NCBI RefSeq assembly: GCF_900105755.1
Contig: NZ_FNTQ01000001.1
Location: 2,542,001-2,606,000, forward strand
Reading direction: 5' to 3'
DNA: 64,000 nucleotides
DNA from: Streptomyces sp. Ag109_O5-10
Lineage (GTDB): Bacteria > Actinomycetota > Actinomycetes > Streptomycetales > Streptomycetaceae
In this document: positions 1-8,292 of the stretch, piece after piece
Layout: each line of letters starts with the position of its first letter
Position numbering within the stretch: position 1 is the first letter of the stretch
Notes under the pieces: model-generated
The model's database searches: none
What the model saw: the letters and a program-made list of their open reading frames with translations, nothing else
What the model was told of the DNA's origin: nothing
Made by a program: the position numbers and the translations under genes

Positions 1-769
1 GCGACTCCTGGACCCAGGCGGGGCCGAAGCCGGATTGTCCGCCGTGGCGTCCCGGCTGGAGCAGGTGGCGGAGGAAGGCCGCGAGGTCGGGGAGGACGGA
101 GAACACGCCGCCCTGTGGGTGTGCCGGTGAGCCGTGGGCGGTGCCGCGCAGGCGGGAGCCGGTGGCGTCGAGTTCGGTCGGCGCGCAGCGGGCGGCCGCC
201 TCGGCGGGCAGGGGGCCGTAGCAGGTGCGTGTCATGCCGAGGGGCTGCCACACGCGGGTGGCCGCGAGGGCGTCGAGGGGCCGGCCGGAGAGTTCCTCGG
301 CGAGGCGGCCGAGGACGAGGGCGGCGCGGTCGGTGTACTCCACGGCCTCCCCGGGCGGACGGCGTACCGCGTCGTGGAGGACGCCGTCTCCGGTGTCCGG
401 GTGCCGGTCGGCGCCGAGGGGAACGCCGGCGGTGTGGGTGAGCAGGTGGCGGACGGTCACCCGGGCCAGGGGGCGGCCGCGCACCGCGGACCAGAGGTCG
501 CCCAGTTCCGCGTCGAGCCGCAGCGTGCCGTCCTCGACGAGGGTTCCGACGGCCGGCCACACCGCGAGGATCTGCGTGAGGGCGCCGACGTCGAAGACGG
601 TGTCGTGCCGCATCGGTTCGTCGGGCCGGTCGGGATCGAGGACACCGGGGGTACCGATGGCCATGTTCGAGTGGTCGCCGACGGCCCAGACGGCGCCGGG
701 GTAGACCTTGTCGCGGACGCCTACGTCGACGAGCTCGCGGATGCGGTCGATGTCTAGGTCGAGGGCCAT
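1..769 (-). CDS. Serine-hydrolase / beta-lactamase-fold protein, C-terminus cut by the window edge
   Basis: About 256 codons are visible from an ATG at 769, preceded by a GGGAGA ribosome site; the gene runs off the left edge. The class C beta-lactamase/esterase fold is recognisable from the block VRHLLTHTAGVP (residues 106-117), the region VEYTDRAALVLG and HPQGGVFSVLPDLAAFLRHL. In active relatives the nucleophile sits in an S-x-x-K motif after FDV. Here the motif reads A63-L-T-Q66, so both the serine and the lysine are replaced, and the usual Y-x-N is Y145-T-D147. I infer a non-catalytic binding or regulatory protein, unless the residues are supplied differently. No signal peptide is visible, so it should be cytoplasmic. 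It is divergent from the two-component system at 1037. Confidence 0.75.
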   Translation of the reverse strand, partial: MALDLDIDRIRELVDVGVRDKVYPGAVWAVGDHSNMAIGTPGVLDPDRPDEPMRHDTVFDVGALTQILAVWPAVGTLVEDGTLRLDAELGDLWSAVRGRPLARVTVRHLLTHTAGVPLGADRHPDTGDGVLHDAVRRPPGEAVEYTDRAALVLGRLAEELSGRPLDALAATRVWQPLGMTRTCYGPLPAEAAARCAPTELDATGSRLRGTAHGSPAHPQGGVFSVLPDLAAFLRHLLQPGRHGGQSGFGPAWVQES

Positions 770-1036
770 GGTCTCCCGATCTGTCCTGGGCCGTGTGGTC
801 TCCCCGTCGCTCAGCGTAGTAAGGCGCGTGCGCAGGTCCCGGCTGCGCCACGGGCGGGCCGGGGACGCGGTGCGCGGAGCCGGTGCGCCGAGCCGGTGGG
901 CTCACCGCCGTGGCGGCGGGCGTCCCGCCGACCGGCTGAGGTCGCGCGGCCAACCGGCGGGTTCTCCGTGCCGGCCACCGGAAGGTAGGCGGCGGCGGGG
1001 TACGCATCGACCGGGCATGCGACGAGCGGAGCGCAC

Positions 1037-1705
1037 GTGATCCGGGTACTGGTGGTCGACGACGAAGCCCTGATCCGCACGGGTTTCACGCACATTCTCG
1101 ATACGGCGGACGACATCGAGGTCGTCGCGGCGGTGGCGGGCGGGCAGGCCCTGCACACGGTGCGGGAGCTGCGGCCCGACGTCGTCCTGCTCGACATCCG
1201 GATGCCGGACGTGGACGGGCTCACGATCCTGGCCGAGCTCCGCCGCATGCCCGAGGCTCCGGTGGTCGCCATGCTCACCACGTTCGACACCGACGAATAC
1301 GTGGCGACCGCGCTGCGCTCGGGCGCCGCCGGGTTCCTGCTCAAGGACACCGATCCCGAGCAGCTGCCTCATCTGGTGCGCACCCTGGCCGAGGGCGGGA
1401 CCGTGTTGTCGTCCAAGGTCACCCGCCTGGTGGTGGGCGGCTACCTGGACAACAGCGTGCGTGAGCCCGCCGCGGTCCGGCTCACCGCCCGGCTCACCGA
1501 GCGGGAACGCGCCGTGCTCGTCCTCATGGCCGAAGGGCTCGCCAACAACGAGATCGGCGAGCGGCTGCACCTGAGCACCGGCACCATCAAGGGCCATGTC
1601 ACCAACGTGCTCGGCAAACTGCGGGTGGGCAGCCGTGTCCAGGCGGCCCTCATCGCGGAACGCGCGGGCCTGCTCGCCCCCTCGCAGGACGAGGGCGCCC
1701 GGTGA
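1037..1705 (+). CDS. NarL/FixJ-type response regulator
   Basis: 222 aa from a GTG start. The N-terminal receiver domain has the acidic pair D8-D9, the phosphoacceptor D53 (VVLLDIRMP), T85 in the MLTTFD strand and K107 (FLLKD). The C-terminal LuxR/GerE helix-turn-helix is around residues 152-210 (LTERERAVLVLMAEGL, then TIKGHVTNVLGKL). It should bind DNA after phosphorylation by the partner kinase encoded immediately downstream, whose GTG start overlaps its stop by 4 nt, which implies translational coupling. The target genes cannot be told from the window. Confidence 0.93.
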   Translation: MIRVLVVDDEALIRTGFTHILDTADDIEVVAAVAGGQALHTVRELRPDVVLLDIRMPDVDGLTILAELRRMPEAPVVAMLTTFDTDEYVATALRSGAAGFLLKDTDPEQLPHLVRTLAEGGTVLSSKVTRLVVGGYLDNSVREPAAVRLTARLTERERAVLVLMAEGLANNEIGERLHLSTGTIKGHVTNVLGKLRVGSRVQAALIAERAGLLAPSQDEGAR

Positions 1706-2814
1706 GCTCCCGGCCGCCGTCGAGCGTGCTCCTCGACATCGGCTTCGTCGGGATCGCACTGGCGGACTCCTGGGCACACCTCGGGGTCGAGGACCAGCCG
1801 GCGGCCTTCTGCGCGCTGCTCGGCGCCGTCGCCCTGATGCTGCGGCACCGGCTGCCCCTGACGACCTTCGTCCTCACGCTCCCCACGGCCCTGGTCACCG
1901 ACGCGGTGGTAGCCCCCATGGCCGCGCTGTACACGCTCTCCTCCCTCAACCGGCACCGGTCCCTGCTGGGCGGCTGCGCGCTGGCCTACGCGATCATCGA
2001 CTTCCTGCCCTGGCCGTGGTCGTCCCTGGACGCCACCGAGCTGTCCCAGACGAACAGCCTGTTCCACCTCAGCTACACGCTGGCCACCGCCGCCGCCCCG
2101 GTCTTCCTCGGCCAGCTGGTCCAGGCCCGGCGCGAACTGTCGCTGCGGCTCGCGGACATCTCCGAGGCCCGTGAGCAGGAGCGGCTGCTGACCGCCCAGA
2201 GCGTGCTGGCGAAGGAGCGCGCCCAGCTCGCCCGGGAGATGCACGACGTGGTCTCCCACCAGGTCAGTCTCATCGCCGTACAGGCCGGAGCGCTCCAGGT
2301 GAGCGGCCGGGACACCGAGACGCGACAGGCGGCGGCCACGATCCGCCGCCTGAGCGTGCAGACCCTGGAGGAACTGCGGCACATGGTCGGAGTGCTGCGG
2401 GCCTCCGGCAGCAGGCCGACGGAGCTCACCCCGCAGCCTTCGCTCGCCGACCTGGACCATCTGGTCGAGGCCAGCGGCATCGAGGCGAAGCTGGAGACCG
2501 ACCTGCCGGAGGAGCTTCCGCCCACGGTGCAGCGCGCCGTCTACCGCACCGTCCAGGAGGCGCTGACCAACGTCCGCAAGCACGCCCCCGGCGCCGCGGC
2601 GACCGTCCGCGTGAGCCACCGGGACGGAGTCCTGTGCGCCACCGTCGCCAACACCGCCCCGACCGGGCCCGCCGTCGCCCTGCCGAGCGCCCAGAACGGC
2701 CTGGTCGGCCTGGCCCAGCGCGCGGAGCTGCTCGGCGGCACGGTCACGTCCGGCCCCACGGCCCAGGGGGGCTACGAGCTCCGCCTCGAACTGCCCGTCG
2801 AGCGGAACCGGTGA
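1702..2814 (+). CDS. Sensor histidine kinase, HPK7 (NarL-partner) type
   Basis: 370 aa, GTG start overlapping the regulator stop as GTGA. Residues about 10-140 form four to five hydrophobic segments with almost no extracytoplasmic domain, so the stimulus is probably sensed in or near the membrane. The dimerisation/phosphoacceptor helix reads LAREMHDVVSHQ with the acceptor H181, typical of HisKA_3. The ATPase domain is reduced, with an N-box TVQEALTNVRKHA and a G-box region NGLVGLAQRAELLGG. It forms a pair with the regulator at 1037. A long intergenic repeat array follows its stop. Confidence 0.92.
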   Translation: MSSRPPSSVLLDIGFVGIALADSWAHLGVEDQPAAFCALLGAVALMLRHRLPLTTFVLTLPTALVTDAVVAPMAALYTLSSLNRHRSLLGGCALAYAIIDFLPWPWSSLDATELSQTNSLFHLSYTLATAAAPVFLGQLVQARRELSLRLADISEAREQERLLTAQSVLAKERAQLAREMHDVVSHQVSLIAVQAGALQVSGRDTETRQAAATIRRLSVQTLEELRHMVGVLRASGSRPTELTPQPSLADLDHLVEASGIEAKLETDLPEELPPTVQRAVYRTVQEALTNVRKHAPGAAATVRVSHRDGVLCATVANTAPTGPAVALPSAQNGLVGLAQRAELLGGTVTSGPTAQGGYELRLELPVERNR

Positions 2815-3180
2815 CCGGTGGCCGGTGGCCCGTGGCCGGTGGCCGTTGAGCGGTGGCCGTTGCCCGTGCCGGTTCGGCCGGGCTGGGGGCCGGCCGGCCA
2901 GGGTGGCCGGTGGCCCGTGGCCCGTGGCCGGTGGCCGTTGAGCGGTGGCCGTTGCCCGTGCCGGTTCGGCCGGGCTGGGGGCCGGCCGGCCAGGGTGGCC
3001 GGTGGCCCGTGGCCCGTGGCCGGTAAGCGGTGGCCGTTGCCCGTGCCGGTTCGGCCGGGCTGGGGGGCCCGCCGGCCAGGGTGGCCGGTGGCCCGTGGCC
3101 GGTGGCCCGTGGCCCGTGGCCGTTGAGCGGTGGCCGTTGTCCGTGCCGGTTCGGCCGGGCTGGGGGCCGGCCGGCCAGTC
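2815..3180. repeat. Imperfect tandem repeat array, four units of about 85-99 bp
   Basis: The core GCGGTGGCCGTTG followed by CCGTGCCGGTTCGGCCGGG begins at 2850, 2942, 3027 and 3126, giving spacings of 92, 85 and 99 bp. The length differences come from variable numbers of a short GGTGGCCC/CGTGGC motif inside each unit. The array starts directly after the kinase stop codon. Open frames across it have no ribosome site or recognisable domain and reflect repeat periodicity. Positions 3181-3282 hold only the GGAGG site of the next gene. Confidence 0.85.
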
Positions 3181-3282
3181 GGCGGGGTGGTTCCGGCCAC
3201 TTGGCGGATGGTCCGGGCGGGGGGCCTGCGCCGACTCTGGAGCACGTGAGGCACCGCGTGGCCCAAGAAGGAGGCCGGTCCC

Positions 3283-4041
3283 ATGTCGATCCACCTGACG
3301 CTTCTGCGCGCGCCCTGCGGTGACGCCACTCCAGACCCGCTGCTCGGCGACGCCCCCTTGAGCGAGCGCGACCTGCGCCTGACAGCCGCCGCGAGAGCAG
3401 TGCTCTCGCTGCATGGGCAGGCGGTCCGGACGCCCTCGACCCGTTGCTCCCAGACCGCCGACGCCCTCGGCCTGACGGCGGTGCCCGAGCCCATGCTGCG
3501 CGATCTCGACGTGGGCGACTGGCGCGGCCGCACCGTCGGTGAGGTCGCTGCGGCCGACCCCGACGGGTTCAGCGCCTGGCGCACGGATCCGGATGCCGCG
3601 CCCCACGGCGGAGAATCCGTACGCGAGCTCTGCCGCCGGTCGGCGGACTGGCTGAGCGGCATGGCGCGTGGCACGGGCCACACGGTGGTGGTCACCGAGG
3701 CGGCCGTCGTCCGAGCCGTGCTCATCCGTGCTCTGGCCATGCCGGCGAGAACGTTCTGGCATCTGTCCGTGCCGCCCTTGGACACCGTCCTCCTCACCTG
3801 GCGAGGCGGCTACTGGGACGTCCGGTTCGGACACGGCTCCCTCCCGGAGTCACGGCGACGGCCGCTCTCCCGGCCGACGGCCGTCCGCCTGGACTGCGGG
3901 GCCGACGGGGTAGACGGGGTCGACGGGAAGGAATGCCGTCAGTCGGGTCCGGCACCGTCGTGGCCGTTCGCGCAGTTCCCCGCGCCCCTTCGGCGCGCTG
4001 TTCAACCGCAGCGGACCTCGCCGGACCCGCTCACGGCCTGA
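3283..4041 (+). CDS. Histidine-phosphatase-fold protein without catalytic histidines (paralogue 1)
   Basis: 252 aa, ATG with an AAGGAGG site. It aligns over its first ~190 residues with the protein at 10153: the blocks DLDVGDWRGRTVGEV and APHGGESVREL and the C-terminal fold segment WHLSVPPLDT are shared. This is the phosphoglycerate-mutase/histidine-phosphatase superfamily layout. However the RHG signature is LLRAPCGD (Arg kept, His lost), and the second catalytic histidine (normally in SHG) is TEA within VVTEAAVVRAVL. A phosphatase reaction is therefore unlikely, and a binding role is inferred. The last ~60 residues have no counterpart in the paralogue and contain a common Streptomyces intergenic motif, so the original stop may have been lost. 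Confidence 0.8.
   Translation: MSIHLTLLRAPCGDATPDPLLGDAPLSERDLRLTAAARAVLSLHGQAVRTPSTRCSQTADALGLTAVPEPMLRDLDVGDWRGRTVGEVAAADPDGFSAWRTDPDAAPHGGESVRELCRRSADWLSGMARGTGHTVVVTEAAVVRAVLIRALAMPARTFWHLSVPPLDTVLLTWRGGYWDVRFGHGSLPESRRRPLSRPTAVRLDCGADGVDGVDGKECRQSGPAPSWPFAQFPAPLRRAVQPQRTSPDPLTA
3967..3990. repeat. Half copy of a widespread Streptomyces intergenic motif
   Basis: The segment contains CGCAGTTCCCCGCGCCCCTT. From general knowledge this string (often as a palindrome with its complement) is extremely frequent between genes in Streptomyces genomes. Here it lies inside the 3' tail of the histidine-phosphatase-like gene, arguing that this tail was once intergenic. Confidence 0.45.
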
Positions 4042-4165
4042 CCGGGACCTGTGCAGAGCCTGAGCAGGCGACGCCCGCCGCGCAGAGACAACCGGGCCCA
4101 GGCGGGCCGCCTCCGGGACGGCGAGCCGGCCGACGTCGCCACCGAGGACGCCAAGCGCGTCGGGG

Positions 4166-4264
4166 CGGGTGGCGCTGCTGGACGGCGGCCGGGTCCGCGC
4201 CAAGGGCACCCACACGGAACTCGCCCGGACCCACGAGACCTACCGGACGGCGGTGCCGGCATGA
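4166..4264 (+). pseudogene. Remnant of an ABC-transporter ATPase C-terminus
   Basis: In one frame the last 32 codons read RVALLDGGRVRAKGTHTEL followed by ARTHETYRTAV and a TGA. This is the hallmark end of an exporter-type ABC ATPase (the D-loop/H-loop tail, with G-T-H-x-E-L). Upstream of 4166 the same frame loses similarity at once and no start, Walker A or signature motif exists, so this is a decayed fragment. It occupies most of the 4042-4344 gap between the histidine-phosphatase-like gene and the amidohydrolase. Confidence 0.6.
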
Positions 4265-4344
4265 CGGACCCCACCGCGTGGCCCGGACGGTACGGTCCCG
4301 TCCGGGCCACGGGGTCTGTCCGAGCCCCTCGGAGGCGGGCGCCG

Positions 4345-5862
4345 TCAGTACGGCCCATGGGTCCAGCGCCCGGCCGTCATCGTGGCGTGCACCGGCATCG
4401 CGCGCAGCGTGTCCGGGTCCGCCGTCAGTGGATCGACGTCCACGACCACCAGGTCCGCGGGGTCCCCGACCCTGATGAGCCGGCGTCCGCGGGCCGCCGC
4501 GGCCAGCGCGTCCCGCACCGTCAGGCGCTGCTCGGGATGCCAGGCGGGACGGTCGTCGTCGGTCCGGGTGACGGCCGACGCGACGGCGAGCCAGGGGTCC
4601 AGCGGCGAGACGGGCGCGTCGGAGCCGAACTCCAGCCGCGCCCCGGCGGCCAGCAGGTCGGCGTAGGCGAAGGCGCGTGAGGTGCGCCCGGCCCAGTACC
4701 GGTCCGCCACGTCGCGGTCGTCCGTCGCGTGCCGCGGCTGCACCCCTGCCGTGACCCCCAACTCGGCGAAGCGCGGCAGGTCCTCGGGGCTCAGCAGCTG
4801 CGCGTGCTCGATCCGGCCACGGCAGCGCACCGCCTCGAAGGCGTCCAGGGCGACGGTGTTGGCCCGGTCGCCGATGGCGTGCACCGCCGGTTCGATGCCG
4901 TGGGCGGCGGCCCGGCGCATGAGCCGTACCAGTTCGTCCGGTGCCGTCTGCTCGATGCCGTGCGAGCCGTCGGAGTCCTCGAGCCCCGGGTAGGGGTCCC
5001 GGCACAGCGCGGTACGGGTGTTGAGCGAGCCGTCCGTGAAGAGCTTGAGCGGGCCGACCCGCACCAGGCCGCCGGGCGCGCCGATTCCGGAGCCGGTGCG
5101 CAGCCCGCGCGCCACGGCTGTGTCCAGGTGGCTCGGGTAGACGGCGGCGGACACCCGTACGGCGGGCGGGGCCTGTGCCGAGCGCCGCTCCCAGGCGCCC
5201 ACGGTGTCGCCGTACTGGAAGTCGATGACCCCGCTGACCCCGCGGGCGGCGGCGGCCCGGCAGGCGTCGGCGATCCAGTCGTCCAGTGTCGCGGCCGGCA
5301 CCTCGGGCAGGGCCGAGAGGACCTCGTGGCCCTCCGCCTCCCGGATCAGTCCGGTCGGGTGGTCGCCGCGGCCGACCAGCGCCAGGCAGGCGGAGTTCAG
5401 CCACACGGCGTGCAGGTCGGCGCTGACCAGGGCGGCCGGCCGGTCCGGGAGGGCCGCGTCGAGGAGTCGCTTGTCGGGGGCGTCGGGCCAGAGGCCGTCC
5501 CGGAAGCCGTACCCGAACAGCACGGTTCCCGCGCCGGGCGCCGTACGGCCGTGCGCGCGCACCCGGTCGGCGACCTCGCGCGCGGACGCGGTGCCGGTGA
5601 GGTCGAGCCGGCGGCGTGCGCTCGCCCACTCGGCGAGGTGGACGTGGGCGTCCCACAGGCCGGGCAGCAGGACGCGCCCGTCCAGGTCGAGGACCCGCTC
5701 GTCCGCGACCGGCCCGGTGGGCGCCACGGCCCCCCGGTCCGGGACCACATGGGTGACCCTGCCGTCCGCCACCCGCACCCCGACCAGCGGCCCGCCCGCC
5801 CCCAGCCGCACCCGGCCGAGCGTCAGCGCCGGCCTGCGCGGTGTGCCTGCGACCTCGGTCAT
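4345..5862 (-). CDS. YtcJ-like amidohydrolase
   Basis: 505 aa from the ATG at 5862, chosen because GGAGG lies 4 nt upstream; an in-frame GTG at 5895 is less likely. Metal-dependent hydrolase features in order are the HxH site in PGLWDAHVHL, GPLKLFTDGSLN, AVHAIGDRAN, IEHAQLL and FGSDAPVSPLDPW. The C-terminal composite domain ends DPADLVVVDVDPL. The family hydrolyses amides, ureas or related bonds in the cytoplasm; the substrate cannot be read from sequence. It stands alone between an ABC remnant and a LysR gene, with a possible iron box just upstream. Confidence 0.9.
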   Translation of the reverse strand: MTEVAGTPRRPALTLGRVRLGAGGPLVGVRVADGRVTHVVPDRGAVAPTGPVADERVLDLDGRVLLPGLWDAHVHLAEWASARRRLDLTGTASAREVADRVRAHGRTAPGAGTVLFGYGFRDGLWPDAPDKRLLDAALPDRPAALVSADLHAVWLNSACLALVGRGDHPTGLIREAEGHEVLSALPEVPAATLDDWIADACRAAAARGVSGVIDFQYGDTVGAWERRSAQAPPAVRVSAAVYPSHLDTAVARGLRTGSGIGAPGGLVRVGPLKLFTDGSLNTRTALCRDPYPGLEDSDGSHGIEQTAPDELVRLMRRAAAHGIEPAVHAIGDRANTVALDAFEAVRCRGRIEHAQLLSPEDLPRFAELGVTAGVQPRHATDDRDVADRYWAGRTSRAFAYADLLAAGARLEFGSDAPVSPLDPWLAVASAVTRTDDDRPAWHPEQRLTVRDALAAAARGRRLIRVGDPADLVVVDVDPLTADPDTLRAMPVHATMTAGRWTHGPY

Positions 5863-5897
5863 CGAGCCTCCGTCCGCCCTCACCAACGACAGCACAT

Positions 5898-5916
5898 CAA
5901 ACTTAGGGTCACCTTA
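5898..5916. promoter_or_regulatory. Possible DtxR/DmdR iron box upstream of the amidohydrolase gene
   Basis: The string CTTAGGGTCACCTTA matches 11 of 14 core positions of the actinobacterial iron box half (TTAGGCTAACCTAA type). It lies 36 bp upstream of the amidohydrolase ATG, where a repressor could block its promoter. The left half of the 19-bp palindrome is weak, so this is tentative. Confidence 0.3.
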
Positions 5917-6318
5917 CTCGTCCGTGGTCGTCGCCCTACGCGGCCGTGGTCGGCGCCGGAGCCCCTGGGCGACGCCGCGAGTTCCTACGAAGATCTTTCG
6001 CAACCGCCCGGCGCGGAAAGGACCGCGCCGCCAGCGACGCAGATCCGGTGCGCGACCGAACCGGGTCCCCCGTCACTGCGGGCGGCCGCTGCCGCCATGT
6101 CGACAGTCGACTCCGATCCTCGATGACGCGTATACCGGCCGGTGAATACCGCTGCTCCGGTTATTCACCGTCGTACATGGCCACGCCCGAGAGGTCCGCC
6201 ACTGTCCCGTTCAGGACAGAAAGCCGCAGACAAGGGCCATTTCCGACAGGGACGGGGTCGCCCGCGACGTCGACCGCCCCCGCGTGACTCCGGTCCGTGG
6301 CCGTGATGGCATGTCGGC
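5917..6318. other. Intergenic region between amidohydrolase and LysR genes
   Basis: No convincing coding sequence on either strand. It holds a near-palindrome CGAAGATCTTTCG around 5989-6002 and the 5' region of the LysR gene. I see no strong promoter or terminator. Confidence 0.4.
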
Positions 6319-7218
6319 ATGGAGTTGCGGGAGTTGCGGGCGTTCGTCGCGGTGGTGGAGGAGGGCGGGCTGTCGGCCGCCGCCCGGCGGCTGCATGTGA
6401 GCCAGCCCGCGCTGTCCCAGACGATCAGCGGGCTGGAGCGGCAGCTGGGGGTGCGGCTGCTGGTGCGCGGGAGCAGCGGGGTGAAGGCCACCGAGGCGGG
6501 GACCGCGCTGCTGGGCGAGGCGCGGGCGGTGCTCGCCCGGCACGACCGGGCGGTGCGGGTGATGGCCGGGTACGCCGGTCCGGGCGGCGGGTCGCTGCGC
6601 GTCGGGATCCCCCTGGAGCTGCCGTCGGGGCTGCTCGACCCGGCGCTGGCCGAACTCGCCGCGGCGCATCCGGAGACCCGGGTGCAGGCCCGGCACCTGT
6701 CCACGGCCGAGCAACTGGCAGCGTTGCGGGCCGGTGAACTCGATGTCGGCTTTCTGCGGGAGCGGCCGTCCGGGCCGGAGTTCGACGCGCTGCTCGTCGC
6801 CCGGGAGAAGCTCGGTGTGCTGGTCGCCGCCGCGCAGGCCGCCGAGCTCGCCGGACCCGACGGCATCCCGCTCGACGCGCTCGGGACCCTGCGGTGGGTC
6901 GGGTTCCCGCGCGCCGGCAGTCCCGCCTGGTACGACGAGCTGACCGCGGTCCTGCGCGGCCACGGCCTGGATCTCGGCCCCGAGGCCCCCGAGGGTCAGG
7001 CGCTGATCGCCGACGTGAAACTGGCCGCGGTCGCCTCCGGGCAGGCCTTCGCGCTGGCCCCGCCGGGCTGGCAGCAGCCGCTCCCCGACCATGTGTCCTG
7101 GTCACCGCTGGCCGGGACGCCGCTGGTGCGGCGCACCTGGGCGGTGTGGCCGGCCGACTCCCGCCGCCGGGACCTGGGCCGGTTCGTCGCCGCACTGGAC
7201 CGGTCGGCGCGGGAGTAG
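6319..7218 (+). CDS. LysR-family transcriptional regulator
   Basis: 299 aa from an ATG. The N-terminal winged helix-turn-helix is textbook: MELRELRAFVAVVEEGGLS, then AAARRLHVSQPALSQTISGL and LGVRLLVR (residues 1-60), followed by a linker helix and a periplasmic-binding-protein-like effector domain (about 92-295, starting SLRVGIPLELPSGLL). LysR proteins usually act as effector-dependent activators of a divergent or adjacent gene. The divergent neighbour is the amidohydrolase about 450 bp away; the convergent neighbour is an SDR. The effector is unknown. Confidence 0.93.
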   Translation: MELRELRAFVAVVEEGGLSAAARRLHVSQPALSQTISGLERQLGVRLLVRGSSGVKATEAGTALLGEARAVLARHDRAVRVMAGYAGPGGGSLRVGIPLELPSGLLDPALAELAAAHPETRVQARHLSTAEQLAALRAGELDVGFLRERPSGPEFDALLVAREKLGVLVAAAQAAELAGPDGIPLDALGTLRWVGFPRAGSPAWYDELTAVLRGHGLDLGPEAPEGQALIADVKLAAVASGQAFALAPPGWQQPLPDHVSWSPLAGTPLVRRTWAVWPADSRRRDLGRFVAALDRSARE

Positions 7219-7234
7219 CGGACCCCCCTTACCG

Positions 7235-7402
7235 GATCCGTCAGACGGGCCGCCCCTGACGCGATCCGTCAGACGGGCCGCCCCTGACGCGATCCGTCAG
7301 ACGGGCCGCCCCTGACGCGATCCGTCAGACGGGCCGCCCCTGACGCGATCCGTCAGACGGGCCGCCCCTGACGCGATCCGTCGGACAGGCCGGCCCTTAC
7401 GG
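7235..7402. repeat. Six 28-bp tandem repeats between convergent genes
   Basis: Units start at 7235, 7263, 7291, 7319, 7347 and 7375, exactly 28 bp apart. The first five share GATCCGTCAGACGGGCCGCC and the sixth is diverged. Each unit contains the hairpin CCGTC-A-GACGG. The same hairpin spans the SDR stop codon at 7409-7411. There are no spacers, so this is not CRISPR. A multi-hairpin bidirectional terminator is a plausible role. Confidence 0.9.
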
Positions 7403-7408
7403 GGCCCG

Positions 7409-8161
7409 TCAGACGGCCGTACGGCCGCCGTCGACCGGCAGGATCGCGCCCTGCACGAAGCTCGCCGCGTCGCTCACCAGGAAGGCGATCGCCTCGGCGA
7501 TCTCGCGCGCCTCGGCGGGCCGGCCGGCGGGGGCCTGGGCGGCCAGGGCGTCCAGGTCGTCGCCCATGACGGCCGTGCCCTCCGTGCGGGTGGGGCCGGG
7601 CTCCACGGCGTTGACGCGCACCCCCTGCGGGCCGAACTCGGCGGCCCAGGACTTGGTCAGCAGGTTGACCGCCGCCTTGCTCGACGCGTACAGCGCCATC
7701 CCCGCGAGCCCGTACTCGGCGACCATGGTGCTGACGTTGACGATGGCGCCCTGTCCGCGCTCGGCCATGGCCGGGGCGAGCTCGCCCACCAGGTAGAACG
7801 GCGCCTTCACGTTCAGGTCGTAGACGGTGTCCACCTGGTCCGCGGGCGTCTGTGCCGTCGGCCCGAACGGGAAGACGCCGGCATTGTTGACGAGGATGTC
7901 GACGCGGCCGCCGCCCAGCGCGGTGGCCTCGCGGGCCAGGCGCCGTACCGAGTCGGCGTCCCGCAGGTCGGCCGCCAGGAAGTCCGCCTTGCCGCCGCGC
8001 TCCCGGACGGCGCCCACCACCCGCTCGCCACGGTCCGCGTCGCGCCCCGCGACCAGGACGTGCGCACCACGCTCGGCGAGCAGTGTCGCGGTCGCGGCGC
8101 CGATGCCGCTCGTCGCGCCGGTCAGCAGGGCCACGCGTCCGGTCAGGTCAGCAGAACTCAT
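7409..8161 (-). CDS. Short-chain dehydrogenase/reductase
   Basis: 250 aa, ATG preceded by AAGGACACCTC. Classical SDR: cofactor loop TGATSGIG (residues 15-22), NNAG near residue 91, catalytic Ser in VNVSTM and Y-x-x-x-K as YASSK, with the PGPTRTEG loop and a C-terminal FVQGAILPVDGG. An Asp after LAADL and a basic GRDAD loop suggest NADP(H). It is a single-domain cytoplasmic oxidoreductase of unknown substrate. It converges on the LysR gene and its stop codon lies in the repeat motif of the 28-bp array. Confidence 0.92.
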   Translation of the reverse strand: MSSADLTGRVALLTGATSGIGAATATLLAERGAHVLVAGRDADRGERVVGAVRERGGKADFLAADLRDADSVRRLAREATALGGGRVDILVNNAGVFPFGPTAQTPADQVDTVYDLNVKAPFYLVGELAPAMAERGQGAIVNVSTMVAEYGLAGMALYASSKAAVNLLTKSWAAEFGPQGVRVNAVEPGPTRTEGTAVMGDDLDALAAQAPAGRPAEAREIAEAIAFLVSDAASFVQGAILPVDGGRTAV

Positions 8162-8292
8162 GAGGTGTCCTTAAAGTGTGGAAAGTGGGGCGAATCCATC
8201 GTCCCGCCGCCTCGTCCGTGAGGCGACGGGAGTCCACAGCGGCAACGGCGTTCCCGGGATTCCGCTCGTCCCATCGGCGGATCCGATGTCCC

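Noticed and set aside
2818..3323. Trp/Pro/Arg-rich proteins encoded in the repeat array
   Set aside because: Open frames arise from the repeat; there is no ribosome site, and the three frames are equally open.
1441..3834. 797-codon minus-strand frame across the kinase and repeat array
   Set aside because: Built from shadow sequence and repeat periodicity; the plus-strand genes have clear domains.
7235..7402. CRISPR array
   Set aside because: The 28-bp units are directly adjacent with no spacers and no cas genes nearby.
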